Assembly: GCA_002632325.1 (NCBI GenBank)
Contig: NSJK01000009.1
Location: 88,541-152,540, forward strand
From: Lysobacterales bacterium
GTDB taxonomy: Bacteria > Pseudomonadota > Gammaproteobacteria > Xanthomonadales > Rhodanobacteraceae
Reading direction: 5' to 3'
DNA: 64,000 nucleotides
The stretch's first letter is position 1. Each line of letters begins with the position of its first letter. Both the position numbers and the translations under genes were made by a program. Below are positions 30,411 to 39,574 of this stretch, piece after piece. The notes beneath the pieces were generated by a model. That model did not search any database. It worked only from the letters and a program-made list of their open reading frames with translations, and was not told where the DNA came from.

Positions 30411-31799
30411 ATGTTCGAGTCCCTGAGCCAAAGATTGTCAGCCACTGTCCAGCGCCTGCGCGGCAAGGGGCGATTGACGGAATCGAACATCCGCGAGGCC
30501 TTGCGCGAGGTGCGCATCGCCCTGCTCGAAGCCGACGTTGCCTTGCCGGTAGTGCAGGCGCTCATCCAGCGCGTGCAGGTCAAGGCGCTCGGTCAGGAAG
30601 TCCTGCGCAGCCTCACGCCGGGACAGGCCTTGGTGAAAGTCGTGCGTGACGAACTCACCGCGGTGATGGGCAGCGCCAACACCGATCTCAATCTTGCCGC
30701 CGCGCCGCCGGCCGTGGTGCTGATGGCGGGTCTGCAGGGCGCGGGCAAGACCACCACGGTTGCCAAGCTTGCGCGCCACCTGCGTGAACGGCGCAAGAAG
30801 AAGGTCATGGTGGTGAGCTGCGACGTGTATCGCCCCGCGGCAATCGAACAGTTGCGTACCTTGGCCGAGCAGGTCGAGGTGCTGTTTCATCCCTCCACCG
30901 GCGAGCAGGATCCGCTGGCGATCGCGCGCGCCGCGCGCGATGCCGCTGCGCGTGCATTTGCCGATGTGCTGATCGTCGATACCGCGGGACGTCTGCATGT
31001 GGACGCGGCGATGATGGACGAGATCAAGGCGCTGCACGGTGCGCTCGATCCGGTCGAAACCCTGTTCGTGGTCGATTCGATGACCGGTCAGGACGCGGCC
31101 ACTACCGCCAAGGCCTTTGCCGATGCGCTGCCGCTGACCGGCGTGGTGCTGACCAAGACCGACGGCGATGCGCGCGGAGGTGCCGCACTGTCGGTGCGCT
31201 ACGTGACCGGGCGGCCGATCAAGTTCATCGGCGTGAGCGAGAAGCCCGATGGCCTCGAACCCTTCCATCCCGATCGCATCGCCACGCGCATTCTCGGCAT
31301 GGGCGACGTGCTCTCGCTGGTCGAGCAGGTCGAGCAAAGCGTGGATCAGGAAAAGCAGCGCAAGCTTGCCGAGAAAGTCATCAAGGGCAAGCGCTTCGAC
31401 CTCAACGACATGAGTGACCAGTTGCAGCAGATGATGAACATGGGCGGCATGGCCTCCCTGCTCGACAAGTTGCCGGGCGTGTCGAACCTGCCCGAGCACG
31501 TCAAATCCAAGGCCAATGACGGCGAGATCAAGCGCATGGTCGCGATCATCAGTTCGATGACGAAGAAGGAGCGGCGCCACCCCGATCTCCTCAATGGTTC
31601 GCGTCGTGCGCGCGTCGCGCGGGGCTCGGGTACGCAGCCGGCCGACGTCAATCGTCTGCTCAAGCAGTACCAGCAGATGGAAAAGATGATGTCCAAGCTC
31701 GGCAGCGGTGGACTCAAGGGCCTGATGCGGCAGATGGGTTCGGCGATGAAGGGCATGGGTGGTGGCGGCATGCCGCCCGGTGGTTTTCCCGGGCGTTGA
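30411..31799 (+). CDS. ffh: Signal recognition particle protein Ffh
   Basis: GTPase that binds signal sequences of nascent membrane proteins and 4.5S RNA. The 462-aa protein has the N domain (MFESLSQRLSATVQRLRGKG), G domain (GLQGAGKTTTVAKLA, VSCDVYRPAAIEQL, DTAGRLHVD, TKTDGDARGG) and the methionine-rich M domain (LQQMMNMGGM...MRQMGSAMKGMGGGGM). The ATG at 30411 matches the universal MFxxL start. 4.5S RNA was not recognised in the window. Confidence 0.96.
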   Translation: MFESLSQRLSATVQRLRGKGRLTESNIREALREVRIALLEADVALPVVQALIQRVQVKALGQEVLRSLTPGQALVKVVRDELTAVMGSANTDLNLAAAPPAVVLMAGLQGAGKTTTVAKLARHLRERRKKKVMVVSCDVYRPAAIEQLRTLAEQVEVLFHPSTGEQDPLAIARAARDAAARAFADVLIVDTAGRLHVDAAMMDEIKALHGALDPVETLFVVDSMTGQDAATTAKAFADALPLTGVVLTKTDGDARGGAALSVRYVTGRPIKFIGVSEKPDGLEPFHPDRIATRILGMGDVLSLVEQVEQSVDQEKQRKLAEKVIKGKRFDLNDMSDQLQQMMNMGGMASLLDKLPGVSNLPEHVKSKANDGEIKRMVAIISSMTKKERRHPDLLNGSRRARVARGSGTQPADVNRLLKQYQQMEKMMSKLGSGGLKGLMRQMGSAMKGMGGGGMPPGGFPGR

Positions 31800-31964
31800 G
31801 CTCCGCGCCGGTGTCGGTCAACCGACCGCAAGTCTGCGCGTTGTAGCCGAATGTCCGTGATCGACTTGCTTTTGGGGCAGGCGTCACATCCAGTGACAGC
31901 GGGATCGGCTTGAATGGATTGATCGATCCGTTTCGTTCCAGATTGGCGATCCGTCGGGGGTCCT

Positions 31965-33713
31965 ATGAGTCTGCGCAACACAGTTTGCGGCATCGCGGCC
32001 GCAGTTTCCGCTTTGTTCACAGGCGCCGCGCTTGCCGCCAGCCATGATCGCTTGTTCGCCTACGGTTTCGACGTTCCCGCCGATGCTCCGGCCAATGCCA
32101 ACGAAGCGGCACGTTTCCTCACCCAGGCCACCTTCGGTCCGACGCCCGCCGACATCGCGCGCGTGACCGCGCTCGGCTACGACGCCTGGATCGAGGAGCA
32201 ACTGGGCAAGACGCCAACCTTCGGCACGCCATTCGTGGAGCAGGTCGTCAATGCGCGTACCGCTGCGTCACAGAGCGTGGGCCAGCGCCAGCGCATCAAT
32301 CGCTGGTACTGGCAGGCGGCCTATGCGCCCGACCAGCTGCGCCAACGCATGGCCTGGGCGCTGAGTCAGATCTTCGTGATCTCGGATCAGAACAGCGCGA
32401 TCAGTGGTTACGTGGTGCCCATGACCGGTTACTACGACATGCTCGCCGCGGATGCCTTCGGCTCGTATCGGACCTTGCTCGGCGACGTGACCTGGCATCC
32501 GATGATGGCGCGCTATCTGTCCTCGTTCCGCAACCAGAAACCGGGTGCGACGACCAGTCCCGACGAGAACTATGCGCGCGAAGTGATGCAGTTGTTCTCG
32601 ATCGGTCTGGTCCTGCGGGCGATGGATTTTTCGCCGATCCTCGACAACGGCGTCGAGATTCCAACCTACGACCAGACCACGATCACGCACACGGCCAAGG
32701 TGTTCACCGGTTTCACCTGGAGCGATGCGCCGACCAATCCGCCCAATTTCTACGGCGGCGGTCTCACCTTCGCGGCGCAGAACGCGCCGATGTCGTGTTT
32801 CGGCACCGAGCTGTTTCCGGCCACCGGAACCGGCAGCAACAACATGCGGCATGACATCACCGGCGATGACGGCACCACGGCAACGTCCAAGACCGTGGTC
32901 GGTGGCGTGACGATTCCGCCGAACCAGACCTGCGCGCAGGACGTCGGCGACATGCTCGACATCCTCGCCGCACATCCGAACGTGCCGCCCTTCATTTCGC
33001 GCCAGTTGATCCAGCGTTTCGTCACCAGCAATCCGACGCCGGCCTACATCGGTCGCGTCGCGCAGGTGATGGACGCGCCGGGTGCGAACCTCGGCGATGT
33101 GGTCAAGGCGATCCTGCTCGATCCCGAGGCACGCATTCCGCCGTCGCTTGCGGGCGGCGACAGTTACGGCAAGTTGCGCGAGCCGATCCTGCGCTTGACC
33201 GCGATGTGGCGCGCGTTCAACGCCCAGCCACAAGCGCCGGACACCTACGGCGAGATCCAGATGACGGCGGGCAGCACGCAGACCAGTGCTTTTGGTCAAG
33301 GGCCGCTGGAGTCACCGACGGTGTTCAATTTCTATCAACCCGACTACCAGGAACCCGGGCCTTTCGCCGACAACGATCGTTATTCACCCGAGCTGCAGAT
33401 CGTCAGCGAATCATCAGTTTATTCGGCGGCCAATGCCTACTACAACTTCAGCGCACGCGCGTATCTGGGCATGACCAGCCCGCCGGCCGATCGGCCGCTG
33501 GTTGATCTTTCCGCGCTCACCGCCAATGCCAACAACCCTGCGGCAATGGTGGCGACGATCGACAGCAAGCTGCTGTACGGCACGATGTCGCCGAACATGC
33601 GCGCGACGCTGACCAGCATGGTGAGCAATCTCAGTGGCGCGAGTGCAGGCGAGAAGGCATGGTCCTTGCTCTACCTGACCCTGATGTCCCCCGAATTTGC
33701 CACCCAGCGTTGA
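31965..33713 (+). CDS. Exported DUF1800 family protein with N-terminal GFD motif
   Basis: A 582-aa protein. A signal peptide (MSLRNTVCGIAAAVSALFTGAALAA) is followed directly by RLFAYGFDVP, the short motif shared with three other exported proteins, then the DUF1800 domain: ARFLTQATFGPTPADIA, WIEEQL, MAWALSQIFVIS and SPDENYAREVMQLFSIGL. DUF1800 proteins are widespread, of unknown biochemistry, and nearly always paired with a DUF1501 gene, as here. The downstream gene starts eleven bases after the stop, with GAGGAG overlapping the stop region. Predicted to act outside the inner membrane. Confidence 0.93.
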   Translation: MSLRNTVCGIAAAVSALFTGAALAASHDRLFAYGFDVPADAPANANEAARFLTQATFGPTPADIARVTALGYDAWIEEQLGKTPTFGTPFVEQVVNARTAASQSVGQRQRINRWYWQAAYAPDQLRQRMAWALSQIFVISDQNSAISGYVVPMTGYYDMLAADAFGSYRTLLGDVTWHPMMARYLSSFRNQKPGATTSPDENYAREVMQLFSIGLVLRAMDFSPILDNGVEIPTYDQTTITHTAKVFTGFTWSDAPTNPPNFYGGGLTFAAQNAPMSCFGTELFPATGTGSNNMRHDITGDDGTTATSKTVVGGVTIPPNQTCAQDVGDMLDILAAHPNVPPFISRQLIQRFVTSNPTPAYIGRVAQVMDAPGANLGDVVKAILLDPEARIPPSLAGGDSYGKLREPILRLTAMWRAFNAQPQAPDTYGEIQMTAGSTQTSAFGQGPLESPTVFNFYQPDYQEPGPFADNDRYSPELQIVSESSVYSAANAYYNFSARAYLGMTSPPADRPLVDLSALTANANNPAAMVATIDSKLLYGTMSPNMRATLTSMVSNLSGASAGEKAWSLLYLTLMSPEFATQR

Positions 33714-33724
33714 GGAGACTGACG

Positions 33725-35203
33725 ATGAGCACATCCCGCACTTCACGTCGCCAGTTCCTGCGCATGCTGGCAGCGGCAGCCGCCAGCGGCGGTACCGCGG
33801 CGCTGTTTCCGCAGTTGCGCATGATCGGCAATGCGCTGGCCAACACGCGCGCCTTGACGGGCTACAAGGCGCTGGTCTGCGTCTATCTGGCTGGCGGAAA
33901 CGATTCCTGGAATCTGTTGGTGCCCTTCGATGCCGCGCGTCATGCGGTGTATGCGCAGGCGCGCGGTGGTGTCTACAACGCGGGAACCAACCCGGGTGGT
34001 TTGGCGCTGGGCATACCCACGGGTGGCGACATCGCGCTGCAGAAGATCATCGATGGCAATGATCCAAGCAGCGCATCGAATCAGTATTTCATGCACCCGG
34101 CCGTCAACAGCCTCGCCAATCTGTACCGGACCAACAAGCTCGCTTTCGTGGTCAACGTCGGCACCCTGATCAAGCCGATCGTGATGGCCGATTACGCGAC
34201 TTCGGCCAACAGACCGCCACAGCTTTACTCGCATTCGGATCAGGAGAGCCTTTGGCATCAGGGCAACAGCATCGGCAATCGCGCGATCGGCTGGGGTGGG
34301 CGATGCGGCGACTTCGTGCATGGTTCCAATCCGAATCAGGACCTGTCCACCTGCATCTCGATTGCAGGCTCGAACCGATTCGAGGTCGGCCTTTCGACCG
34401 TGCCTTATCAGATGTCGAGCGGCGGTCTGGCGACGCTCAGCGGTGTGTGCAATCCGACGCCGTGCAATGGCGTGAGTGCAAGCAGCGTGCGCGACAATGC
34501 GCTCAATGCCTTGCTCGCCGATACCTATGCCAGCGATTTTTCCGGCGAGTATTCGCGTGTCTTTGCGCGCAGCCGCGACCTGTTCAATCTGCTCAAGGCC
34601 GGCCTCGACGCGACCACGCTGGTGCAGGCGTTCCCGGCCAACAATTCGCTGGCCTCGCAACTGCAGACGGTTGCCAAGATGATCAAGCTGTCGAAGGCGC
34701 AGAACTTTGCCGCGCGGCAGATCTACTACGTGCGTCTGGGCGGATTCGACCTGCATGCGGGTCTGATGGCCGGCGCCAATGACCACGGTGATCTGCTCAC
34801 CCTGGTGGCCGATGCGGTATCGGCGTTCTGGCAGGCGCTCGCGCCGGGTGACGTGAATGCGCAGAACGAAGTCACCTTGTTCACGGCCTCGGAATTTGCG
34901 CGCACGCTGCAGTCCAATGGCTCGGGTTCCGATCACGCCTGGGGCGGGGTGCAGTTCGCGCTCGGCGGCGCGGTCAATGGCGGGCGCCTGTATGCCGACG
35001 GTGCGGGCTTGATTGCCGGCTTCCCCAATCAGGCGCCGGGCGCGGCGAACAACTTCTCGCGCGGACAGATGATTCCGGGTATCGGCGTCGATCAGTACGC
35101 GGCGACCTTGGCGCAGTGGCTGGGCGTGACCGCGCCCGGTGACCTTGCGGCGATCTTCCCCAATCTGGGCAACTTCGGCAGCGGCAATCTTGGTTTTGTC
35201 TGA
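33725..35203 (+). CDS. Tat-exported DUF1501 family protein
   Basis: A 492-aa protein with a twin-arginine signal (TSRRQFLRMLAAAAASGG) and the DUF1501 pattern: CVYLAGGNDSWNLLVPFD, HSDQESLWHQG, GGFDLHAGLM, and the late TASEFARTLQSNGSGSDHAWGG with metal-ligand-like His and Asp residues. The family lies in the alkaline-phosphatase/sulfatase superfamily, so a hydrolase is likely, with unknown substrate. Tat export implies folding, probably with a metal, before transport. The start is fixed by GAGGAG seven bases upstream. Middle gene of a three-gene operon. Confidence 0.93.
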   Translation: MSTSRTSRRQFLRMLAAAAASGGTAALFPQLRMIGNALANTRALTGYKALVCVYLAGGNDSWNLLVPFDAARHAVYAQARGGVYNAGTNPGGLALGIPTGGDIALQKIIDGNDPSSASNQYFMHPAVNSLANLYRTNKLAFVVNVGTLIKPIVMADYATSANRPPQLYSHSDQESLWHQGNSIGNRAIGWGGRCGDFVHGSNPNQDLSTCISIAGSNRFEVGLSTVPYQMSSGGLATLSGVCNPTPCNGVSASSVRDNALNALLADTYASDFSGEYSRVFARSRDLFNLLKAGLDATTLVQAFPANNSLASQLQTVAKMIKLSKAQNFAARQIYYVRLGGFDLHAGLMAGANDHGDLLTLVADAVSAFWQALAPGDVNAQNEVTLFTASEFARTLQSNGSGSDHAWGGVQFALGGAVNGGRLYADGAGLIAGFPNQAPGAANNFSRGQMIPGIGVDQYAATLAQWLGVTAPGDLAAIFPNLGNFGSGNLGFV

Positions 35204-35729
35204 GTCCAGCAGCGTGCTGCGCCTGTGCGTGAGCGCACTGGCGCTGTGCGCCTGCGCAGGAGCGGCTGCGGGAGACTTCGAGCCGGCCACTTGCACGCGC
35301 ATCGCCGACATTCCGGCCAATTACGCGATTGCCTACGGCGCGGCGATCCAGGGATTGTTCGACGACTACGCCACCAATGGCGGCAGCGCGGGTTGTGTTG
35401 ATTGCCATTTCACGCCGCCGCCACAGCCCAGTGGCAATCTGGATCTGAGTCCCGGTCTGTCCTGGGGCCATCTCGTTGGTGTGCCCAGTGCCCTCGATCC
35501 GACGCAGGTCTATGTCGTGCCGGGGCACCCCGAGCTGAGCCTCTTGTTTCGCAAGGTCAACTGCGATGCGCCCGGTGTGGGTGGGCGCATGCCGCTCAAT
35601 GGCTATGGCGGCGGTTTGCTGCCCGAACAGCAGGCGCTGATCTACGACTGGATTGCCAATGGCGCGCTTCCGGGCACCAGCAACACGGTCTTTCGCGACG
35701 GCTTCGAGATTCGCGGCTTCGTGCCCTAG
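35196..35729 (+). CDS. Exported CxxCH (cytochrome c-like) protein with C-terminal DGFE motif
   Basis: A 177-aa protein from TTG at 35196, which overlaps the DUF1501 stop by eight bases; GTG at 35214 is an alternative. A signal peptide (SSVLRLCVSALALCACAGAAAG) precedes a domain with one haem-type motif, CVDCHF, followed by a MP-containing segment (GGRMPLNGYGGGLL) that could supply the axial methionine. A second pattern, PEQQALIYDWIANGA, is typical of planctomycete-type cytochrome C domains. The protein ends VFRDGFEIRGFVP, the shared GF-[DE] motif. It probably forms a functional set with the DUF1800 and DUF1501 proteins. Confidence 0.8.
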   Translation: MSESSSVLRLCVSALALCACAGAAAGDFEPATCTRIADIPANYAIAYGAAIQGLFDDYATNGGSAGCVDCHFTPPPQPSGNLDLSPGLSWGHLVGVPSALDPTQVYVVPGHPELSLLFRKVNCDAPGVGGRMPLNGYGGGLLPEQQALIYDWIANGALPGTSNTVFRDGFEIRGFVP

Positions 35730-35744
35730 CGCCGCCGCTGCGGT

Positions 35745-35798
35745 GGCCGCCTCCGGGTGGATCCGGAGCGGCCAAGTCGTTGCAGGACTTTATTTTTT
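35745..35798 (+). terminator. Terminator of the DUF1800-DUF1501-CxxCH operon
   Basis: An 11-bp stem with a one-base bulge (ggccgcctccgg 35745-35756; ccggagcggcc 35763-35773; 6-nt loop), with a T-rich tract (35789-35798) about 16 nt downstream. It begins 15 nt after the stop. The distance to the T-tract makes it a non-standard terminator. Confidence 0.5.
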
Positions 35799-35808
35799 GG
35801 CGATTCCG

Positions 35809-35816
35809 GCTAGAAT
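35809..35816 (+). promoter_or_regulatory. Candidate -10 for the rpsP operon (GCTAGAAT)
   Basis: TAGAAT (35811-35816), five of six consensus, GC-preceded. The ribosomal-protein leader is 78 nt, longer than the other genes with this signature. Confidence 0.55.
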
Positions 35817-35894
35817 GTCCGGCTCCCGACCTCCAAGCGTCCGTTCCGGCGCCTTGCGATCGTCGCGGATTCCGCAAAATATCGAGCAAAAACA

Positions 35895-36146
35895 ATGGTC
35901 AAGATTCGCCTTTCCCGTGGCGGTGCCAAGGGGCGTCCGTTCTATCACATCGTCGTGACCGACGAGCGCAATGCGCGCGATGGTCGCAACATCGAGCGCG
36001 TCGGCTATTTCAACCCGATTGCTGCCGGCAAGGAAGTGCGTCTGGAACTCGACTCCGCCAAGGTCAAGGCGTGGGTCGACAAGGGCGCGCAGATGACCGA
36101 CAAGGTCAAGCTGCTCTACAAGGAAGCGAGCAAGAAGGCAGCCTGA
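35895..36146 (+). CDS. rpsP: 30S ribosomal protein S16
   Basis: An 83-aa small-subunit protein: [38 protein letters not shown] and the C-terminal lysine-rich end are canonical for bS16. First gene of the conserved rpsP-rimM-trmD-rplS operon, with a TAGAAT -10 at 35811. rimM follows by four bases. Confidence 0.97.
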   Translation: MVKIRLSRGGAKGRPFYHIVVTDERNARDGRNIERVGYFNPIAAGKEVRLELDSAKVKAWVDKGAQMTDKVKLLYKEASKKAA

Positions 36147-36150
36147 TCGC

Positions 36151-36663
36151 GTGTCCGGGCCGGAGAAATTCGTCCTGCTCGGCAAGGTGGTCGGGGTGCA
36201 CGGTATCCGCGGCGAGCTCAAGCTCGAATCGTATACCGAGCCAAGGACGCAGATCTTCCGCTACCAGCCGTGGCGGTTGCGGTCTGCTTCCGGCGAAACG
36301 ACGATCGCGGGCAGCCGTGGTCGTGCGCAGGGCAAGGGCATCGTTGCGACGCTGCCCGGAGTTGATGATCGCGATGCCGCGGCAGCGTTGATCGGCAGCG
36401 AGATCTGGGTGGCACGCTCGGCATTGCCGAAGTCTGCGCCCGGTGAGTATTACTGGACCGATCTCGAAGGACTCGAGGTCGTCACGCTCGAAGGCAGGGC
36501 GCTCGGTGCGGTTTCGCACCTGATCGCGACCGGAGCCAACGACGTGCTGGTGGTGAAGGACGCCGAGCGCGAACGGCTGATTCCGTTCATTGTCGGCCAG
36601 TTCGTCACGCAAGTGGATCTGGAAGGCGGTCGCGTGACCGTCGACTGGGATCCGGAGTTCTAG
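36151..36663 (+). CDS. rimM: Ribosome maturation factor RimM
   Basis: 16S rRNA processing factor that binds S19 in 30S assembly. The 170-aa protein begins at GTG 36151, four bases after the rpsP stop. The N-terminal domain has LLGKVVGVHGIRGELKLESYT and the PRC-barrel domain has EYYWTDLEGLEV, GAVSHLIATGANDVLVV and IPFIVGQFVTQVD. Length and order match the family. Second gene of the operon. Confidence 0.96.
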   Translation: MSGPEKFVLLGKVVGVHGIRGELKLESYTEPRTQIFRYQPWRLRSASGETTIAGSRGRAQGKGIVATLPGVDDRDAAAALIGSEIWVARSALPKSAPGEYYWTDLEGLEVVTLEGRALGAVSHLIATGANDVLVVKDAERERLIPFIVGQFVTQVDLEGGRVTVDWDPEF

Positions 36664-36706
36664 GTTTCATTGAAGTTTGTGCCCCGGATGGCGCTTGGGA
36701 AACGGC

Positions 36707-37477
36707 ATGCGTATCGATGTCATCACGCTGTTTCCGGATTTCATTGAGACGTGTGCGAAGGTAGGTGTGGTGGGGCGTGCGCGCGAGCGCGGCCTGATCG
36801 AGATCGCAACGTGGAATCCGCGCGATTTCGCCACCGACAACTACCGTTCGGCCGACGATCGCTGCTACGGCGGTGGTCCCGGCGTGGTGATGATGATCGA
36901 CCCCTTGCGCCGGGCGCTCGCGAACGTGCGACAGGCCAGCGGGTCGGCAGCAGGCAAGGCGATTTACCTCAGCCCGCAGGGAGCACGGCTGGATCAGGCC
37001 AAGGTCGAAGCACTGGCGCAGCGCGATCATCTGATCCTGCTGTGCGGTCGCTACGAAGGCGTGGATGAACGCTTCATCGAGCATGCAGTCGAAGAGGAAA
37101 TATCCGTCGGCGACTATGTGCTCTCCGGAGGCGAACTGGCGGCAGCGATTGTCATCGATGCGGTCGGACGGCTTCAGGAAGGTGTGTTGCACGATGCGGA
37201 ATCGGCGCAACAGGATTCGTTTTCGAACGGCCTGCTCGACTGCCCGCATTACACGCGTCCCGAGCGGCATGAATGGGGCGTGGTGCCGTCGGTACTGACT
37301 TCGGGCGACCATGCGGCGATAGCGCGCTGGCGGCAGAAGCAGGCGCTGGGGCGAACCTGGTTGCGGCGTCCCGATCTGCTCGATCGGTTGGCGCTGGACA
37401 AGAAACAACGCGCGTTGCTGGACGAATTCCGGCGCGAGCACGAACACAAGCCGTCGGATGAGTCATCCGGCGAATGA
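36707..37477 (+). CDS. trmD: tRNA (guanine37-N1)-methyltransferase TrmD
   Basis: SPOUT-class enzyme methylating G37 of tRNAs, which prevents +1 frameshifting. The 256-aa protein starts [13 protein letters not shown]; the trefoil-knot SAM-binding motifs [44 protein letters not shown] and the [10 protein letters not shown] block are intact. The start at 36707 is standard; a codon at 36677 would add ten residues. The 3' end overlaps an upstream in-frame ATG (37458) of the rplS frame, but the normal rplS start lies beyond the stop. Confidence 0.96.
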   Translation: MRIDVITLFPDFIETCAKVGVVGRARERGLIEIATWNPRDFATDNYRSADDRCYGGGPGVVMMIDPLRRALANVRQASGSAAGKAIYLSPQGARLDQAKVEALAQRDHLILLCGRYEGVDERFIEHAVEEEISVGDYVLSGGELAAAIVIDAVGRLQEGVLHDAESAQQDSFSNGLLDCPHYTRPERHEWGVVPSVLTSGDHAAIARWRQKQALGRTWLRRPDLLDRLALDKKQRALLDEFRREHEHKPSDESSGE

Positions 37478-37502
37478 AAGAATCGACCCATTGGTGAGTG
37501 TG

Positions 37503-37862
37503 ATGAACCTGATCCAGCAATTTGAAGCCGCCCAGATGACGCGTTCGCTGCCCGAGTTCGCTCCCGGCGATACCGTGATCGTCAACGTCAAGGTCAAGGA
37601 AGGCAATCGCGAACGTGTGCAGGCTTACGAAGGCGTGGTCATCGCGCGCAAGAACGCGGGTCTGAACTCGGCCTTCACTGTGCGCAAGATCTCGCACGGC
37701 TTCGGCGTCGAGCGCGTGTTCCAGTCGCACAGCCCGGCGATCGACTCGGTCGTCGTCAAGCGTCGCGGCAAGGTGCGTGGCGCCAAGCTGTATTACCTGC
37801 GTGGTCTGGAAGGCAAGGCCGCCCGCATCAAGGAAGATCTCGCCGCCCACGCGAAGGAATAA
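37503..37862 (+). CDS. rplS: 50S ribosomal protein L19
   Basis: A 119-aa large-subunit protein: [58 protein letters not shown] and [17 protein letters not shown] are canonical for bL19. An in-frame ATG at 37458 overlaps trmD and adds 15 residues not seen in homologues. Last gene of the operon, followed by a very strong terminator. Confidence 0.97.
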   Translation: MNLIQQFEAAQMTRSLPEFAPGDTVIVNVKVKEGNRERVQAYEGVVIARKNAGLNSAFTVRKISHGFGVERVFQSHSPAIDSVVVKRRGKVRGAKLYYLRGLEGKAARIKEDLAAHAKE

Positions 37863-37916
37863 GCACAACCGTACACAAGTCTTGGAGCATCGAGTCGCGT
37901 CTGTGCTCCTCGTCGG

Positions 37917-37952
37917 AACGGCCGTCGGCAACGACGGCCGTTCTTTTTTTTG
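37917..37952 (+). terminator. Rho-independent terminator of the rpsP-rplS operon
   Basis: Perfect 12-bp stem gaacggccgtcg (37917-37928) / cgacggccgttc (37933-37944), a GCAA (GNRA) tetraloop, and eight consecutive T (37945-37952). It begins 55 nt after the rplS stop. Confidence 0.97.
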
Positions 37953-38170
37953 CCGACGTTTCAGCCCCACGCCGCAATGCAGGCTGCAGAAGAAGCATCC
38001 CGGATCGGTTGGCGTCAGCAACACAAGCGCCGTTCGCGAACGACAGGCAAGCGCTGCTTCGTCATCCAGGACGATGCACGCAGCAAAGCGCACAGGTTTT
38101 CCACAGGGTTGTTGTCTCGACAGGTGAGACGCGCATGCCGATCATGTCGTGTCAGACGAGGCAGGCAGGC

Positions 38171-39559
38171 ATGGCCCAGAGTGAACGCAGGAACCCGTTG
38201 ACGAACATCGAAGCGCTGCGCGTGCCGCCGCATTCGATCGAGGCCGAGCAGGCCGTGCTCGGTGGACTCATGCTCGCGCCCGAGGCCTGGGATCGCGTGG
38301 CCGATCGCCTCGTCGTCGATGACTTCTATCGCAAGGATCACCGGCTGATCTACCGCGCGATCGAGGAGCTGTCGAGCAAGAGCTTGCCTTGCGACGCGGT
38401 CACGCTCGGTGACTGGTTTGCGGCCAACAACCTCGCCGAAATGGTCGGTGGCGCCAGCTACGTGATCGAGCTGGCCAATTCCACGCCCAGCGCGGCCAAC
38501 ATCACCGCCTACGCCGACATCGTGCGCGACAAATCGGTGCTGCGCCAGCTCATCGATGTCGGCACCCAGATCACCGGCGATGCCTTCGTGCCCGAGGGTC
38601 GTTCGACCCAGGAACTGCTCGAAGTGGCCGAGCAGAAGGTGTTCCACATCGCCGAAGCGGGCGCGCGCGGACGCAAGGGCTTCGTGCCGATGCGTGCTGC
38701 GGTGAAGGAGGCCTTCCAGATCCTGCACCAGCGCTACGAGAACAAGGGTTCGGTGACCGGCCTGCCGACCGGGTTCCTCGATCTGGATGAAATGACCGCC
38801 GGCCTGCAGCCGGCCGATCTCATCATCGTCGCCGCGCGCCCGTCGATGGGCAAGACCGCGCTCGCGGTGAACATGGCCGAATATGCCGCGCTCAAGACCA
38901 AGAAGGCGGTGGCGGTGTTCTCGATGGAAATGTCGGCCTCGCAGCTGGCCTTCCGTCTGATTTCCTCGCTCGGTCGCATCAATCAGCAGAACCTGCGCAC
39001 CGGTGAATTGGCCGAGGAGGAATGGCCGCGCGTGACCAGCGCGATCACCCTGCTTTCGGAAGCCAAGATCTTCATCGACGACACGCCGGCGTTGTCGCCG
39101 GGCGAACTGCGCGCGCGTGCGCGCCGACTCAAGCGTGAACATGATCTGGGTCTGATCGTGATCGACTACCTGCAGCTCATGCAGGTGCCCGGAACCAAGG
39201 AGAATCGCGCCACTGAAATTTCGGAAATCTCGCGCAGTCTCAAGGCGCTCGCCAAGGAACTCGAGGTGCCGGTGATCGCGCTTTCCCAGCTCAACCGTTC
39301 GCTCGAACAACGTACCGACAAGCGTCCGGTGATGGCCGACCTGCGCGAGTCCGGCGCCATCGAGCAGGATGCCGACGTCATCATGTTCATCTACCGTGAC
39401 GAGTACTACAACGCCGACAGCAACGAGAAGGGCGTCGCCGAAATCATCATCGGCAAGCAGCGCAACGGTCCGACCGGAATCGTCAAGCTTGCCTTCCTCG
39501 GCAAGTACACCAAGTTCGAGAATCTCGCGAGTGACCGTTACTCCGGGTCGTACGAGTAG
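38171..39559 (+). CDS. dnaB: Replicative DNA helicase DnaB
   Basis: Hexameric 5'-3' helicase of the replication fork. The 462-aa protein from 38171 has the N-terminal helical domain (PPHSIEAEQAVLGGLML) and the RecA-like domain: ARPSMGKTALAVNMA (Walker A), EMSASQLAFRL, VIDYLQLM (Walker B), LSQLNRSLEQR and DLRESGAIEQDADVI. An alternative start at 38135 (MPIMSCQTRQAG) has AGGTGAG upstream and adds 12 residues. The 218 bp from the rplS terminator to the start contain no other recognisable gene. Confidence 0.96.
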   Translation: MAQSERRNPLTNIEALRVPPHSIEAEQAVLGGLMLAPEAWDRVADRLVVDDFYRKDHRLIYRAIEELSSKSLPCDAVTLGDWFAANNLAEMVGGASYVIELANSTPSAANITAYADIVRDKSVLRQLIDVGTQITGDAFVPEGRSTQELLEVAEQKVFHIAEAGARGRKGFVPMRAAVKEAFQILHQRYENKGSVTGLPTGFLDLDEMTAGLQPADLIIVAARPSMGKTALAVNMAEYAALKTKKAVAVFSMEMSASQLAFRLISSLGRINQQNLRTGELAEEEWPRVTSAITLLSEAKIFIDDTPALSPGELRARARRLKREHDLGLIVIDYLQLMQVPGTKENRATEISEISRSLKALAKELEVPVIALSQLNRSLEQRTDKRPVMADLRESGAIEQDADVIMFIYRDEYYNADSNEKGVAEIIIGKQRNGPTGIVKLAFLGKYTKFENLASDRYSGSYE

Positions 39560-39574
39560 GGCCAAAGGCCAAGA

